In this document: one piece after another, positions 53,904-62,564 of the stretch | Numbering within the stretch: position 1 is the stretch's first letter | How the letters are laid out: every line of letters starts with the position of its first letter | Position numbers and translations under genes: made by a program | Notes under the pieces: model-generated | What the model saw: the letters and a program-made list of their open reading frames with translations, nothing else | The model's database searches: none | What the model was told of the DNA's origin: nothing | Assembly (NCBI GenBank): GCA_002729495.1 | Contig: PBYE01000098.1 | Coordinates: forward strand, 44,366 to 108,365 | Source: Chromatiales bacterium | GTDB lineage: Bacteria; Pseudomonadota; Gammaproteobacteria; Steroidobacterales; GCA-2729495 | Direction: 5' to 3' | Length of the DNA: 64,000 nt

Positions 53904-54818
53904 TCAGCGCAAATACTCGCCGCAACGAATATCAGCGTCGGGGACGTCCGGGTCAGTTGCCCGGCCCGTTCCGTAGCGGCCTCTGTCACATAACGCGGCA
54001 ATCAGATCCAGCAAGTTCTGCACATATTGTGCCTTACCCCGGCCAGGGACCAGTTGCGGACCCATCTCGCTTCCGGGTTCGCCGTTCATCGTAATAATCG
54101 CTACTGCGTAACCGTAATAGCGCGCATGCTGACCAAGCGTCTGGGTACCGTCATCAAATAATATATCTGCAGCATCTGTTCCATGGCAAGCGGCACAATT
54201 TTGCTCATAGTAAATGTGCCCGCGCTCCGCATCGCCACCAGATTTCATTACGAAGCCCTTGGGCGAATCCGCCGATAGATCCCATAAATCACCAGGCCCT
54301 GGAATAATCCCGTCACGCATGGCCAGCATAAAATCGACCAGAGCTGAAATCTGTGAGCGCGTCAGAACGGGACCGAAAGCAGGCAGGTCGTTCCAGCCGT
54401 TCTCTATACGATCGATCCAGACTTCGGGCGGTTCCGCGTCATTGCCGGGTCCTGTACTTAATACATACTCTTTGGCCTGGTAGGCCTCTCCATAGATTCC
54501 GCTGTTGGCCAACAAATCCCAGCCAAACAAACTCTTGAACCGGTAGTTATGGCCGCTATTGAGCACCGGGTTGCCGTCACGGTCATTCAGTGTGCCATCC
54601 CCGTTGGGGCCACCCTGTCCATCCGCTTCTACCGTATCGGGGTTGTCCGGCACAAAATCGCTACCCGTTTCCTGGTACCACTTGTCGAACAGTCGTCCGC
54701 CGTAAGCCGTCACCGAATCGACTGCCGGCTCGTTTGTGCAGGCAACCATCCCCATCATCGACAGGATCAGCCAGGCCCTGGTTGCACGGTTTTCCATTAA
54801 GAATTGAGTTAGAGACAT
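53904..54818 (-). CDS. Lipoprotein cytochrome c
   Basis: A 304-residue exported protein. An N-terminal signal ends with MVAC (lipobox C27), so it is probably lipid-anchored; a second ATG (M8) would keep this. Two parts follow: an unassigned region with repeated GG(R/D) and EPPEVWIDRIENGWNDLPAFG, and a C-terminal monoheme domain with C-A-A-C-H near residue 215 and later candidate Met ligands (IITMNGEPGSEMGP). It lies 4 bases downstream of the symporter on the same strand, an odd pairing of a permease with a periplasmic electron carrier. Electron partner unknown. Confidence 0.83.
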   Translation of the reverse strand: MSLTQFLMENRATRAWLILSMMGMVACTNEPAVDSVTAYGGRLFDKWYQETGSDFVPDNPDTVEADGQGGPNGDGTLNDRDGNPVLNSGHNYRFKSLFGWDLLANSGIYGEAYQAKEYVLSTGPGNDAEPPEVWIDRIENGWNDLPAFGPVLTRSQISALVDFMLAMRDGIIPGPGDLWDLSADSPKGFVMKSGGDAERGHIYYEQNCAACHGTDAADILFDDGTQTLGQHARYYGYAVAIITMNGEPGSEMGPQLVPGRGKAQYVQNLLDLIAALCDRGRYGTGRATDPDVPDADIRCGEYLR

Positions 54819-54822
54819 TTTC

Positions 54823-56214
54823 TTATGATGGCTGGCCGGCTGAAGACAGGTCCGCTTCGGTCAGGTGATAAAACTTCAGCAACGATATTGAGACGAGATT
54901 GCAAAAGACAGGAATTCCGATGTAGCCGATTTGTATGGCAAGAACGGCTGAGGCTGACTGGTCAGCCTTTGTCGCCAGCTCCCTGTCAAAACCCAGGAGA
55001 CTCAGCAAAGTACCCACTATAAAAGGCCCTAAAGCCATACAGGCCTTTTCAACGAAACTGAAAGATGCGGACAACACGCCCTCGCGACGGTGCCCCGTAA
55101 GCTGGTGATCCAGTGCAAAGGTATCTATAAGCATAGACTGTCCGTACAGGTGCGCCCCTGCCCCGAACATGCCCAGCAATACAGCTCGGGTCATAAGGAG
55201 CGGGACCGGTTCGTTGGGTCCTGCCAATAACCAGGATGCGGACAAAACACAGAAGCCGCCCAGCGAAAGCACATAGGCGGGCTTCTTGCCAATTCTTTTT
55301 GACAACCAGTTGCATACCGGCATAAACAGGACTGTGGTCAACATCTGGATACCCATCACCTGGAAAAAGCTGCTTTCATCCAGCTTCAAAATGCGGGTAA
55401 AGAAGAACATCGCGGTGGTTAACGCAGAAAATACGCCCACATAAATGGCGATCTTGGTACCGACCAGTATCACCAGTGGCCGGTTTTCAAATAACCACCG
55501 AATATGCTGACGCAAGGGAATGTCGCCCTGTCCGCTGACCGCAACCGTTTGCCGTGTACGCTTGGTAAGAAAGAAAGTCGCCAGCATGGCCAGCGCAATA
55601 AATACGCCAAAGTAGATTGCAGCTTCACCGTAACTTGCACGGTTTGCTTCCTCGCCGCCCAGCATTTTGGCAACAGCGCCGTATCCGGCGGCACCCGCCA
55701 GGTTTCCGACTGACATAAACACCACCCGCCACGACATGATCTTGGTCCGCTGGTGGTAGTTGTCCGTCATTTCAGCTGGCATCGCCATGTACGGCACCTG
55801 GAACGACGTATATGCAACCGCAAACACGGCCAGTGCAAAGCCTACATATATATAGCTGGCCGTCGGGCCCAGTTCCGGTATGTTGAACAACAAAGCAAAA
55901 GAGATTCCGCAGGCGAAAGAAGATCCGAGCAGCCAGGGCCGCCTTCGCCCCAGGTTTGTTTGGGTGCGATCGCTCAACGCGCCGATTGGCGGATCGGTAA
56001 CCACGTCCAGCATTTTGCCTGCGAAGATCAGCGACCCTACAACAAAGGGATCAAGCTTGATAAGCGTCACCAGGACATACAACAGCATCGCGGTAGGCGC
56101 ATTCAGCATGGTTGCCGTTGCCATGCTTCCGATACCCCAACCTGCTGCCAGCCAGTTCGAGACAAAACCACCCGGGCGGTCTGCAGCAACTGTATCCGCT
56201 GTAGTCGAACTCAT
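54823..56214 (-). CDS. GPH-type (MelB-like) sugar:cation symporter
   Basis: A 463-residue, about 12-helix MFS permease of the glycoside-pentoside-hexuronide:cation family. The cation-site helix 2 motif GSLIFAGKMLDVVTDPPIGALSDRT (Asp positions conserved), SFQVPYMAMPAEMTDNYHQRTKI with its loop, and ISYAMFGAGAHLYGQSMLIDTF-like helix 10 are present. It imports a sugar, glycoside or related compound with Na+ or H+. The gene starts at 56214 with the CGTTTGT(AC/GT)ACAGG-type motif in its upstream region, and is in tandem with the lipoprotein cytochrome. Confidence 0.85.
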   Translation of the reverse strand: MSSTTADTVAADRPGGFVSNWLAAGWGIGSMATATMLNAPTAMLLYVLVTLIKLDPFVVGSLIFAGKMLDVVTDPPIGALSDRTQTNLGRRRPWLLGSSFACGISFALLFNIPELGPTASYIYVGFALAVFAVAYTSFQVPYMAMPAEMTDNYHQRTKIMSWRVVFMSVGNLAGAAGYGAVAKMLGGEEANRASYGEAAIYFGVFIALAMLATFFLTKRTRQTVAVSGQGDIPLRQHIRWLFENRPLVILVGTKIAIYVGVFSALTTAMFFFTRILKLDESSFFQVMGIQMLTTVLFMPVCNWLSKRIGKKPAYVLSLGGFCVLSASWLLAGPNEPVPLLMTRAVLLGMFGAGAHLYGQSMLIDTFALDHQLTGHRREGVLSASFSFVEKACMALGPFIVGTLLSLLGFDRELATKADQSASAVLAIQIGYIGIPVFCNLVSISLLKFYHLTEADLSSAGQPS

Positions 56215-56290
56215 ATCGGGATGTCCTGTTATTCTTGCCGTGGCCAGCGGTCGCCGAAAGAATTAATCTGGTCTTGAAGTATATACCCAC

Positions 56291-56304
56291 CCTGTGTACA
56301 AACG
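56291..56304 (-). promoter_or_regulatory. Operator-like motif in the divergent symporter/DUF1838 promoter
   Basis: CCTGTGTACAAACG on the plus strand (CGTTTGTACACAGG on minus) differs at only two bases from the 49933-49946 motif. It lies between the divergent starts of the symporter (56214) and the DUF1838 gene (56377), next to a GTCCGGAC palindrome at 56304-56311. A shared regulator is possible. Confidence 0.3.
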
Positions 56305-56376
56305 TCCGGACCTGTCCGATCGGATTGCAATATTGACGACTGCCAGGAATCAATTTAATGCCTGAAAGGAAAAAAT

Positions 56377-57462
56377 ATGAACAGCAGTTTTATTGATCAC
56401 CTCGCACTGAACCGCCGTGAACTGCTGGCCGGTTCACTCGCCTTTGGCGTCGCAGGCCTGGCTGCCAAGGGCACCGTACCAGTCGCCACAGCCGCAACGC
56501 CCGGAAGCCCGGACTACCTGGACCCGGCATTCAACCTGTATGCCTTCGGTAAAATCTGGTCGAGCTACGAAGAACCCTGCATCGGTGCTTTTCATGGCCT
56601 TATGTACGTACGCATGCCCGGCAAACGCATGATCCCGGTTTTCGGCTACACAGGCACCGGGGTACTACTGTCAAAAATTGATGAGAACGGCGATCTGTGG
56701 GTCAAATCACGCGAGACAGGTTACTTCACCGATCTCGAAACGGGCGACATTCTCGAAACCTGGGATAACCCCTTTACCGGCAAAACTGTTGAAGTGTTTC
56801 ATTTCTATAACGACGTGCTGGTCGGAAAAATTGGCAAGGAAATCCCGAAATTCTTCATGGGCGAGGCCGGCGACACGCCGACACTTATGAACGAAGGCAC
56901 GGTGTTCCCCGATAAGGACGGCAGATACCCGTTCGTCCTGCCGTTCCAGCAGTACGGCGACGACCTGATGATGTCATGGGACTACACGCACGAGCACACC
57001 AACCCGGTGAGGCCGGAAGGCTGGCCCCGCTCCTCCACCGGGCCGCGCATAACGCCGTCGGAACATTTCACTTTCCAGGTGAACAAATACGAACTTGAAG
57101 ATCGCGACCTGAACACCTGTCGCATGACCGCCGGTTTTTCACGTCTTTCCGAGTGCTGGCCGTTCATGGAAATGGGCGGCACCAAATTCGCCGACGTCAC
57201 GCTGTTCGGGCGCATGCACAGCCATAAAGGCCTGCGGGCCTATGATGATGTGCCGCCAAAGGTGCTGGCCTACATCGAGAAACATGCGCCGGACTACCTT
57301 GCTCTGCCCAAGCACTGGAATATTGGCAACAAGCGCGTGGACACCTGGAAAACCTATGCGCTGGATGTCCCGCCTGAAAACCCGGACTATGAATGGTCGC
57401 CAAGTGACTTTGTCGTACCGTCGGGTAAAGGGAGTTTGCGCGTACTCGGACGCGCGAATTAA
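56377..57462 (+). CDS. DUF1838 family protein, Tat-exported, long form
   Basis: A 361-residue DUF1838 protein. The N terminus N12-R-R-E-L-L-A-G-S-L and the hydrophobic run to ATAATPGSPD form a twin-arginine signal. The mature part shares DLETGDILETWDNPFTGKTVEVFHFYND, YGDDLMMSWDY and the C-terminal PFMEMGGTKFADV ... VLAYIEKHAPDYLALPKHW with the two other copies. About 80 residues longer than them, with an added region after about 160 and a C-terminal tail. Strong GGAAAAA leader before the start (AGGAAAAAAT). Divergent from the symporter. Function unknown. Confidence 0.82.
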   Translation: MNSSFIDHLALNRRELLAGSLAFGVAGLAAKGTVPVATAATPGSPDYLDPAFNLYAFGKIWSSYEEPCIGAFHGLMYVRMPGKRMIPVFGYTGTGVLLSKIDENGDLWVKSRETGYFTDLETGDILETWDNPFTGKTVEVFHFYNDVLVGKIGKEIPKFFMGEAGDTPTLMNEGTVFPDKDGRYPFVLPFQQYGDDLMMSWDYTHEHTNPVRPEGWPRSSTGPRITPSEHFTFQVNKYELEDRDLNTCRMTAGFSRLSECWPFMEMGGTKFADVTLFGRMHSHKGLRAYDDVPPKVLAYIEKHAPDYLALPKHWNIGNKRVDTWKTYALDVPPENPDYEWSPSDFVVPSGKGSLRVLGRAN

Positions 57463-57518
57463 TAAGCCGCGCAGCGGCTACCCACGCTCGAAGAGCGCCG
57501 CCCGAAGGGCGGGCTTAT
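57462..57518. repeat. Multi-hairpin intergenic element / bidirectional terminator
   Basis: An outer ATAAGCC (57462-57468) pairs with GGCTTAT (57512-57518). Inside lie three perfect hairpins: AGCCGC-gca-GCGGCT (57465-57479), CGCTC-gaa-GAGCG (57485-57497) and CCGCCC-gaa-GGGCGG (57498-57512). The last is followed by TTATAAATT. It sits between two convergent genes and can act as a terminator in either direction; the cloverleaf layout also resembles REP-type elements. Confidence 0.65.
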
Positions 57519-57554
57519 AAATTCCCTATCCGGCGCTGGCAATAAGGCGCGCCG

Positions 57555-58265
57555 CTACCAGCCTATGGTCCGGCCGTCGTGGCCGGTAAAACTGCCAGTC
57601 TTTTCAATAGTCAGGTCAGCGATCATGGGCCTTAAGGCGGCTATGCTTTCGGGAACTTCGACAGTGGCATAGCCGAAAGCATCCATGCGCGTCTTCACGT
57701 AACCGGGACAATACATCGCCACGATTATGCCGCGCTCCTTCAACTGACCCGCGATGATGGTCATGACACGGTTCAAAGCTGTCTTGCTGCTGGCGTATGC
57801 AAGTGCCGGGACGCTCATTTCGGCTATCGAACCCACGGTGCTCGAAATCGTAACGATCTTCTTCTGTTCGCTGGCCGCGACATTCTCGAGGAACACTTCG
57901 GCCATCTTCACGGGCGCAAAGGTATTCGTTCGCAACACCTGTTCCCAGACCTCGTAGTCCATCTTGCTGAAATGCTGCCGCATTGCATTCTCGGCAATCG
58001 GAATGGGTCCGATAATGCCGGCATTGTTAAGCAGCACATCGATGGGTACGCCCTTGTACTTTTCGCCAAGCGCGTCAATAGCCGCGAAGTCATTGACGTC
58101 CAGTTGCTCGACCGTGATGTCCGCGCCGGCCGCAAGCTCGTTCAGCTCGTGTGCATCGGCCGGCGTCCGGCAACAGGCGATAACTTTCCAGCCATCGGCC
58201 GAGTACTGCCGGGCAAACTCGAGTCCAAGGCCACGATTGGCCCCGGTGATTAATATTGTAGGCAC
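57555..58265 (-). CDS. Short-chain dehydrogenase, C-factor-like
   Basis: A 236-residue SDR: ILITGANRGLGLEFARQYS (cofactor), ACCRTP, NNAGIIGP, VTISSTVGSIAEM (Ser) and Y-A-S-S-K with A-L-N-R. All catalytic residues are intact. It is closely related to the SDR-fold lipoprotein at 34890, which has the same N-terminal pattern but lost Ser and Tyr. It is followed in transcription by nothing close; upstream, 15 bases away, is the flavin reductase/PCP_red gene, so the two are probably an operon and may be redox partners. Confidence 0.88.
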   Translation of the reverse strand: MPTILITGANRGLGLEFARQYSADGWKVIACCRTPADAHELNELAAGADITVEQLDVNDFAAIDALGEKYKGVPIDVLLNNAGIIGPIPIAENAMRQHFSKMDYEVWEQVLRTNTFAPVKMAEVFLENVAASEQKKIVTISSTVGSIAEMSVPALAYASSKTALNRVMTIIAGQLKERGIIVAMYCPGYVKTRMDAFGYATVEVPESIAALRPMIADLTIEKTGSFTGHDGRTIGW

Positions 58266-58280
58266 AGGATGCGCTCCCTT

Positions 58281-59111
58281 TTAGTCGCTTGTGTCGATGC
58301 GATCCATCATTGATGGCGGTGTATAGTCGTCCTGCATTTTCTTGAAGCGCTTGTTGGTAACAACGGTGCCGCCTTCGCCTTCAACTATTTGTTCTGCCAT
58401 CTCGACGATCATCGAGCGCACGAACATGGGCACGTCTTCAAGGGTCTCCAGGGCTTCGGACTCCCACTCAAGATTCATCCTGACGGTGTAGCGAGCATCT
58501 TCTTCTTTAGGAGGTGCCTGCACTTCGTCCACCATGATGTCCCCGACCCGGGTCCAGTGAAAGAAGCGCCGCCCGGCATCGCCAAGGGTTATCGTCGGAT
58601 CGACGGCCTTGGCAAGTTCAGGCCGGGACATGTCAACCAGGTCTTCGTCGACGAGAATATTGACGATATTGCCGATCGCGTGGCGCTGCGACTCATCGAG
58701 GTCATAGAATTTATCAAGCTTGCACTCCAGTACCTGGCGCGATTCAGCCAGCGTCGGCGGCGCAACCTTCTGTGAAGGGATGGGTGTCATGCGCATGAAA
58801 TCCAGCTCATTCACGCCCTTGGGATAAAAACGACATGCCTCAAGTATGTCGTCAGTATATTCATAAGGCGGAAAATTAACGACGAACTCACCGGTCTTAC
58901 AGATGTTCTGAATGGTATGCGCAAACTTGCGCATCATCAGCATAACCCGCGGCTGCTTATCCAGATTGTCGTAATGCATTACGCCCGATAGCGGTGCCGC
59001 GTTCGGTATGCCTTCTTCGTTCACGGTTGTTACAATTGTTACTGTCTTGGGCCAGACTATTTTGTCCGAATACCAGAAGGTCTTGATGGGCACGCTTACT
59101 TTCTTCTTCAC
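58281..59111 (-). CDS. Flavin reductase-like protein with PCP_red-like C-terminal domain (second copy)
   Basis: A 276-residue paralogue of the gene at 32501. The split-barrel part (about 10-190) shares FWYSDKIVWPKTVTIVTTVNEEG, the TIQNICKTGEFVVNFP strand and ECKLDKFYDL. The C-terminal part (about 220-265) has ESEALETLEDVPMFVRSMIVEMAEQI and GTVVTNKRF, the PCP_red-like pattern V-P-x-F-V-R. Lengths and domain order match the first copy. It lies 15 bases upstream of an SDR on the same strand. No iron-sulfur ligands are visible. Confidence 0.82.
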   Translation of the reverse strand: MKKKVSVPIKTFWYSDKIVWPKTVTIVTTVNEEGIPNAAPLSGVMHYDNLDKQPRVMLMMRKFAHTIQNICKTGEFVVNFPPYEYTDDILEACRFYPKGVNELDFMRMTPIPSQKVAPPTLAESRQVLECKLDKFYDLDESQRHAIGNIVNILVDEDLVDMSRPELAKAVDPTITLGDAGRRFFHWTRVGDIMVDEVQAPPKEEDARYTVRMNLEWESEALETLEDVPMFVRSMIVEMAEQIVEGEGGTVVTNKRFKKMQDDYTPPSMMDRIDTSD

Positions 59112-59196
59112 GCCATTCCCCCGAAAAGCGGTAGATCATAGCAGGAAGGTGCAGTGTTGCCGACCTGGTAGCTATATCATCCCGCCTGGGCAGTGA

Positions 59197-61515
59197 CTAA
59201 TACCCTTCTGACCATTCCTTACCCGTGCCTTTCTCGCCGGTTTCCTCGTTCCTTCGCATGACATTCAGCATGCGTTGCACACGCCACGGTGTCATCGGGA
59301 TTTCCGGAACCATGTTGCCGCCTACCGCATTCATGACCGCAGATGCAATGGCGGACATACTGACCACTATCGGGCCTTCGCCGACTTCCTTGGCGCCGAA
59401 GGGGCCATAGGGGTCAACGGTTTCCACCAGGACATAATCGACTTCCGGCAGTTCATAGGTCCGAGGCAGTTTGTACTCGAGGCGCGAAGGGTTCAGCACC
59501 AGGCCATCCTCCACGCGGCATTCTTCGTATAAAACCTGCCCCATGCCCGAGAAGACCTGGCCGTCCAGCTGCCCCTCGATAGCCAACGGGTTAATTGCCC
59601 TGCCGATGTCATGTGCAGCCCAGACTTTTAACAACGCAACCGCGCCTGAATCAGGATCGACTTCAACTTCCGCAATCTGGCACCCAAAGGAAAACGCAAG
59701 TGCGCCAAATGCTTTGGGCGAATTGAAAAAGCCGCGGCCCATGACAAACCGGCCCTCTTCGGAATGCAGCGTTTTATACACAACCTCGGCAAAGGTCATG
59801 GACCGATCCGGACTGGATTTCACGAATGCCCGTCCGGCATGAAACTCGATCTCATCTGCCGATGCATTCAATTCCCGGCCCGCAATCTCGGCAAGCTGCC
59901 CGCGTGCATCTTCGGCTGCAGCCTTGACAGCATTACCCGTCATAAAGGTGCCGCGCTGTGAAAATGCACCCCAGTCAAATGGCACGATATCCGAATCCCC
60001 CTGCACCAGCCGGATATCTTCAGGTTCGGTACCCAGTACTTCGGCCACGATCATACTCATAACCGTGTGGGATCCCTGCCCCATATCCGGAATGCCTGTA
60101 TACAGCGTGACAATACCGTCATCGGCTATCTTGATCATCGCGGCCGACGTGTCATTGTCGGTACCTTTAGAACCCGAAGCCTGGGCGCCGATTCCAATAC
60201 CGATGCCTCGAAACTTGCCGTCTTTAGCCGGCAGGTTTCCGTACTTGTCTTTCCAGCCCGACCGTTCCACCGCTTGCCGGATACACTCCTTCAGGCCGCA
60301 GGACGCAAACTCACTGCCCTCCATCGCCTTGTGCCCGGGCTCAACCGCATTCTTCAGGTGAAATTCTGCAGGATCCATTCCAAGCTCTTCGGCAACACGA
60401 TTGAGATGTTGCATCCAGCCCGCGTTCATGCGGCCGAAAATGCCGCCATGATGTGAGCCCTTGGGTACCGTGTTCGTAAATATAAACCGCCCCCGGTAAC
60501 GGACACCGTCAATTTTATACAACCAGTTGAGGTAAGGTGCGGGCAGCCAAAGTATCATCGCCCATTCGTCGTGCGCACCCGCATCGAAGGTCACGTCGGC
60601 TTCCAGCGCCTTAATCGTGCCGTCTTTGCTTACGCCTGTGCGAAAGCGATAAAAAGTATCGCCCGAACCACGAAACATGATGAACTCTTCATCACCCGTT
60701 GCCTTGACCTTCACCGGTTTGCCGGCTTTGCGCGACAAAAGTGCGGAAATCAGGTGATGGGGCTTCGCCCTGCCCCGCCCGGTAAATGCACCGCCGACGT
60801 TCTGGTAAACAATGCGCACCTGTGACTCTTTGAGGCCGAACGCATTGGCAAGCTGCATCTTGTACATCGGCGCACCCTGTGTCGGGGTCCACATATGCAG
60901 CTTGTCCGGGTTCGAGAAATCGGCCAGCGCCACGTGAAATTCGGCTAGCGTGTTGTGCTGGACCGGCGATTTAAACTCATCCTCGAAAATGAAATCGCTC
61001 TCGGCGAAGGCCTTATCTGGATCACCATAGTCCTGCTCATGTGTGGGGCCAATGTTGCCTTCCGCGCGCTCATGAATCTGCGGCGAGCCCTGTTCAAGCG
61101 CGGCGGCAACGTCAAGCACCGGGTCCAGCGGCTCGTATTCGACCTCGACCAGGTGTGCGGCCTCTTCGGCCGTGATCAGATCGGCGGCAGCAACGGCGGC
61201 AACCTCTTCTCCAACATAGTTGACTACATCCTGGGCAAACATCGTCTGATGCTCGGAAAACATCAGCTCCGGTGCATCTTTACCCGTCACGACGACCTTA
61301 ACGCCCGGCAGCGCTTCGGCTTTGGCAGTGTCTATGGAAACAATTCGTGCCCGCGCATGTGGCGAACGCACGATCTTCCCGTGCAGCATGCCGGGAAGTT
61401 TCACATCATCGGTGAACACCGAACGCCCGGACACTTTCTCGAACCCGTCGACTCGCTTCTGTCGACGACCGATTACAGAAAGCCGGGACTTTGCATTTTC
61501 AGGCTTGGCAGCCAT
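59197..61515 (-). CDS. Xanthine dehydrogenase-family molybdenum hydroxylase large subunit
   Basis: A 772-residue molybdopterin-binding subunit. The N-terminal domain (about 15-120) has RVDGFEKVSGRSVFTDDVKLPGMLHGKIVRSPHARARI; the Mo domains carry GGAFTGRGRAKPHHLI, TGIPDMGQGSHT, GAFSQRGTFMTGNAV and the catalytic-Glu segment GAKEVGEGP near residue 705. It belongs to the HcrA/nicotinate-dehydrogenase-like group and hydroxylates an aromatic or heterocyclic ring. The FAD and 2Fe-2S subunits usually needed are not beside it; they could lie elsewhere or be unneeded. No signal peptide. Confidence 0.9.
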   Translation of the reverse strand: MAAKPENAKSRLSVIGRRQKRVDGFEKVSGRSVFTDDVKLPGMLHGKIVRSPHARARIVSIDTAKAEALPGVKVVVTGKDAPELMFSEHQTMFAQDVVNYVGEEVAAVAAADLITAEEAAHLVEVEYEPLDPVLDVAAALEQGSPQIHERAEGNIGPTHEQDYGDPDKAFAESDFIFEDEFKSPVQHNTLAEFHVALADFSNPDKLHMWTPTQGAPMYKMQLANAFGLKESQVRIVYQNVGGAFTGRGRAKPHHLISALLSRKAGKPVKVKATGDEEFIMFRGSGDTFYRFRTGVSKDGTIKALEADVTFDAGAHDEWAMILWLPAPYLNWLYKIDGVRYRGRFIFTNTVPKGSHHGGIFGRMNAGWMQHLNRVAEELGMDPAEFHLKNAVEPGHKAMEGSEFASCGLKECIRQAVERSGWKDKYGNLPAKDGKFRGIGIGIGAQASGSKGTDNDTSAAMIKIADDGIVTLYTGIPDMGQGSHTVMSMIVAEVLGTEPEDIRLVQGDSDIVPFDWGAFSQRGTFMTGNAVKAAAEDARGQLAEIAGRELNASADEIEFHAGRAFVKSSPDRSMTFAEVVYKTLHSEEGRFVMGRGFFNSPKAFGALAFSFGCQIAEVEVDPDSGAVALLKVWAAHDIGRAINPLAIEGQLDGQVFSGMGQVLYEECRVEDGLVLNPSRLEYKLPRTYELPEVDYVLVETVDPYGPFGAKEVGEGPIVVSMSAIASAVMNAVGGNMVPEIPMTPWRVQRMLNVMRRNEETGEKGTGKEWSEGY

Positions 61516-61539
61516 AAGTTGATTCTTACCCCGCCCGCG

Positions 61540-62376
61540 TCAGAACCCTGGCAGCAGGGATCCGCTACGGCGTAAATACGTGCGGTAATTTTCTTGTTCA
61601 CCGTATGTTTTGAGCTGCATCGAGTCCTTGGTCCATGCCTCCGAAATCATTAACAGCACGATGTACAGAGGTGCGATAACAACAGCGGCATAATTTGCCC
61701 AACCGTTCGTAACAGCGCCAACTCCGGCGATTATCAACCCGAGTTGAGCCAGAATTTCACCACTGTAGTTCGGATGTCTGCAGCGGGCAAACAAGCCCGT
61801 TGTTATGAAGTTATCGGGTTCCCGATTTTTAAACGCCTGCTTCTGGCTGTCTGCCTTACCCTCTACCAATGTGCCCAGCAGAATAATGCTGGCTCCCATC
61901 AGTGCAGAGACTGTTACATCAACCTTACTTGCTACCACGTAAATCGCGAAACACTGAAATGTATACAACAAGGTGCACTGCGCCCACAGGGCAATTTTGA
62001 CTCCCACGGGGAATTCCTGATCTTCGGCCTGGTTTTGAGTCACGTGACTGGCATAAGACTCGCTGCTCCTGCGCACCCACGTAAAGTAAAACAGTCGCAG
62101 ACCGTAAATAACGATAGCGCCACATAGAATTCCGCTGGCCACTGACGGCAGTACCGAAAAAATAAGTATTCCGTTCCCAATGGCCGCAAGCGAATAACTG
62201 AAGTTAAATATATAGACAAAACAACTGAATACGAGCATGCACACAATGGCGGGGATCATCATCATTCCCCAGTTCAGCGGTGTCCACAGCCCTGCATTCA
62301 GGCGCATGGCAAACAGTACGATCATGCCAATCACAAAAAATGAAAAAATGATTCGTATCAACTTGCCTGGTGTCAT
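61540..62376 (-). CDS. DUF1295 / isoprenylcysteine methyltransferase-like membrane protein
   Basis: A 278-residue integral membrane protein with about seven helices. I chose the ATG at 62376 (MTPGKLIRIIFSFF), which has a GGAG site upstream; the frame continues to an ATG at 62427. The C-terminal region has FARCRHPNYSGEILAQLGL and LKTYGEQENYRTYLRRS, the signature of the DUF1295/ICMT/steroid 5-alpha-reductase-like superfamily, with RHPNYxGE contacting SAM or NADPH. Substrate unknown: a lipid, steroid or prenylated compound is likely. It lies upstream of the molybdenum hydroxylase on the same strand, 24 bases away. Confidence 0.83.
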   Translation of the reverse strand: MTPGKLIRIIFSFFVIGMIVLFAMRLNAGLWTPLNWGMMMIPAIVCMLVFSCFVYIFNFSYSLAAIGNGILIFSVLPSVASGILCGAIVIYGLRLFYFTWVRRSSESYASHVTQNQAEDQEFPVGVKIALWAQCTLLYTFQCFAIYVVASKVDVTVSALMGASIILLGTLVEGKADSQKQAFKNREPDNFITTGLFARCRHPNYSGEILAQLGLIIAGVGAVTNGWANYAAVVIAPLYIVLLMISEAWTKDSMQLKTYGEQENYRTYLRRSGSLLPGF

Positions 62377-62521
62377 GCCCTGCTCCAACGATATGTGCTC
62401 AGCTACAACCGAACGCCAACATAGCACACAGGCATATATGCGCCTGCGCCGCCATGCGGTCTAAGGTGTGATTTTTGATAAAGAAGGACTGGCTGAGGCC
62501 ATCAAGCTGTATATTTGCTTT

Positions 62522-62527
62522 TATAAT
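62522..62527 (+). promoter_or_regulatory. TATAAT -10 box before the alpha/beta hydrolase gene
   Basis: A perfect TATAAT lies 37 bases before the ATG at 62565. No convincing -35 is found 17 bases upstream (the sequence there is CCATCA). It is in the divergent region with the DUF1295 gene. Confidence 0.4.
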
Positions 62528-62564
62528 CTCAGCAGATAAAGAAAACAACAGCACCGGGAAGAAG

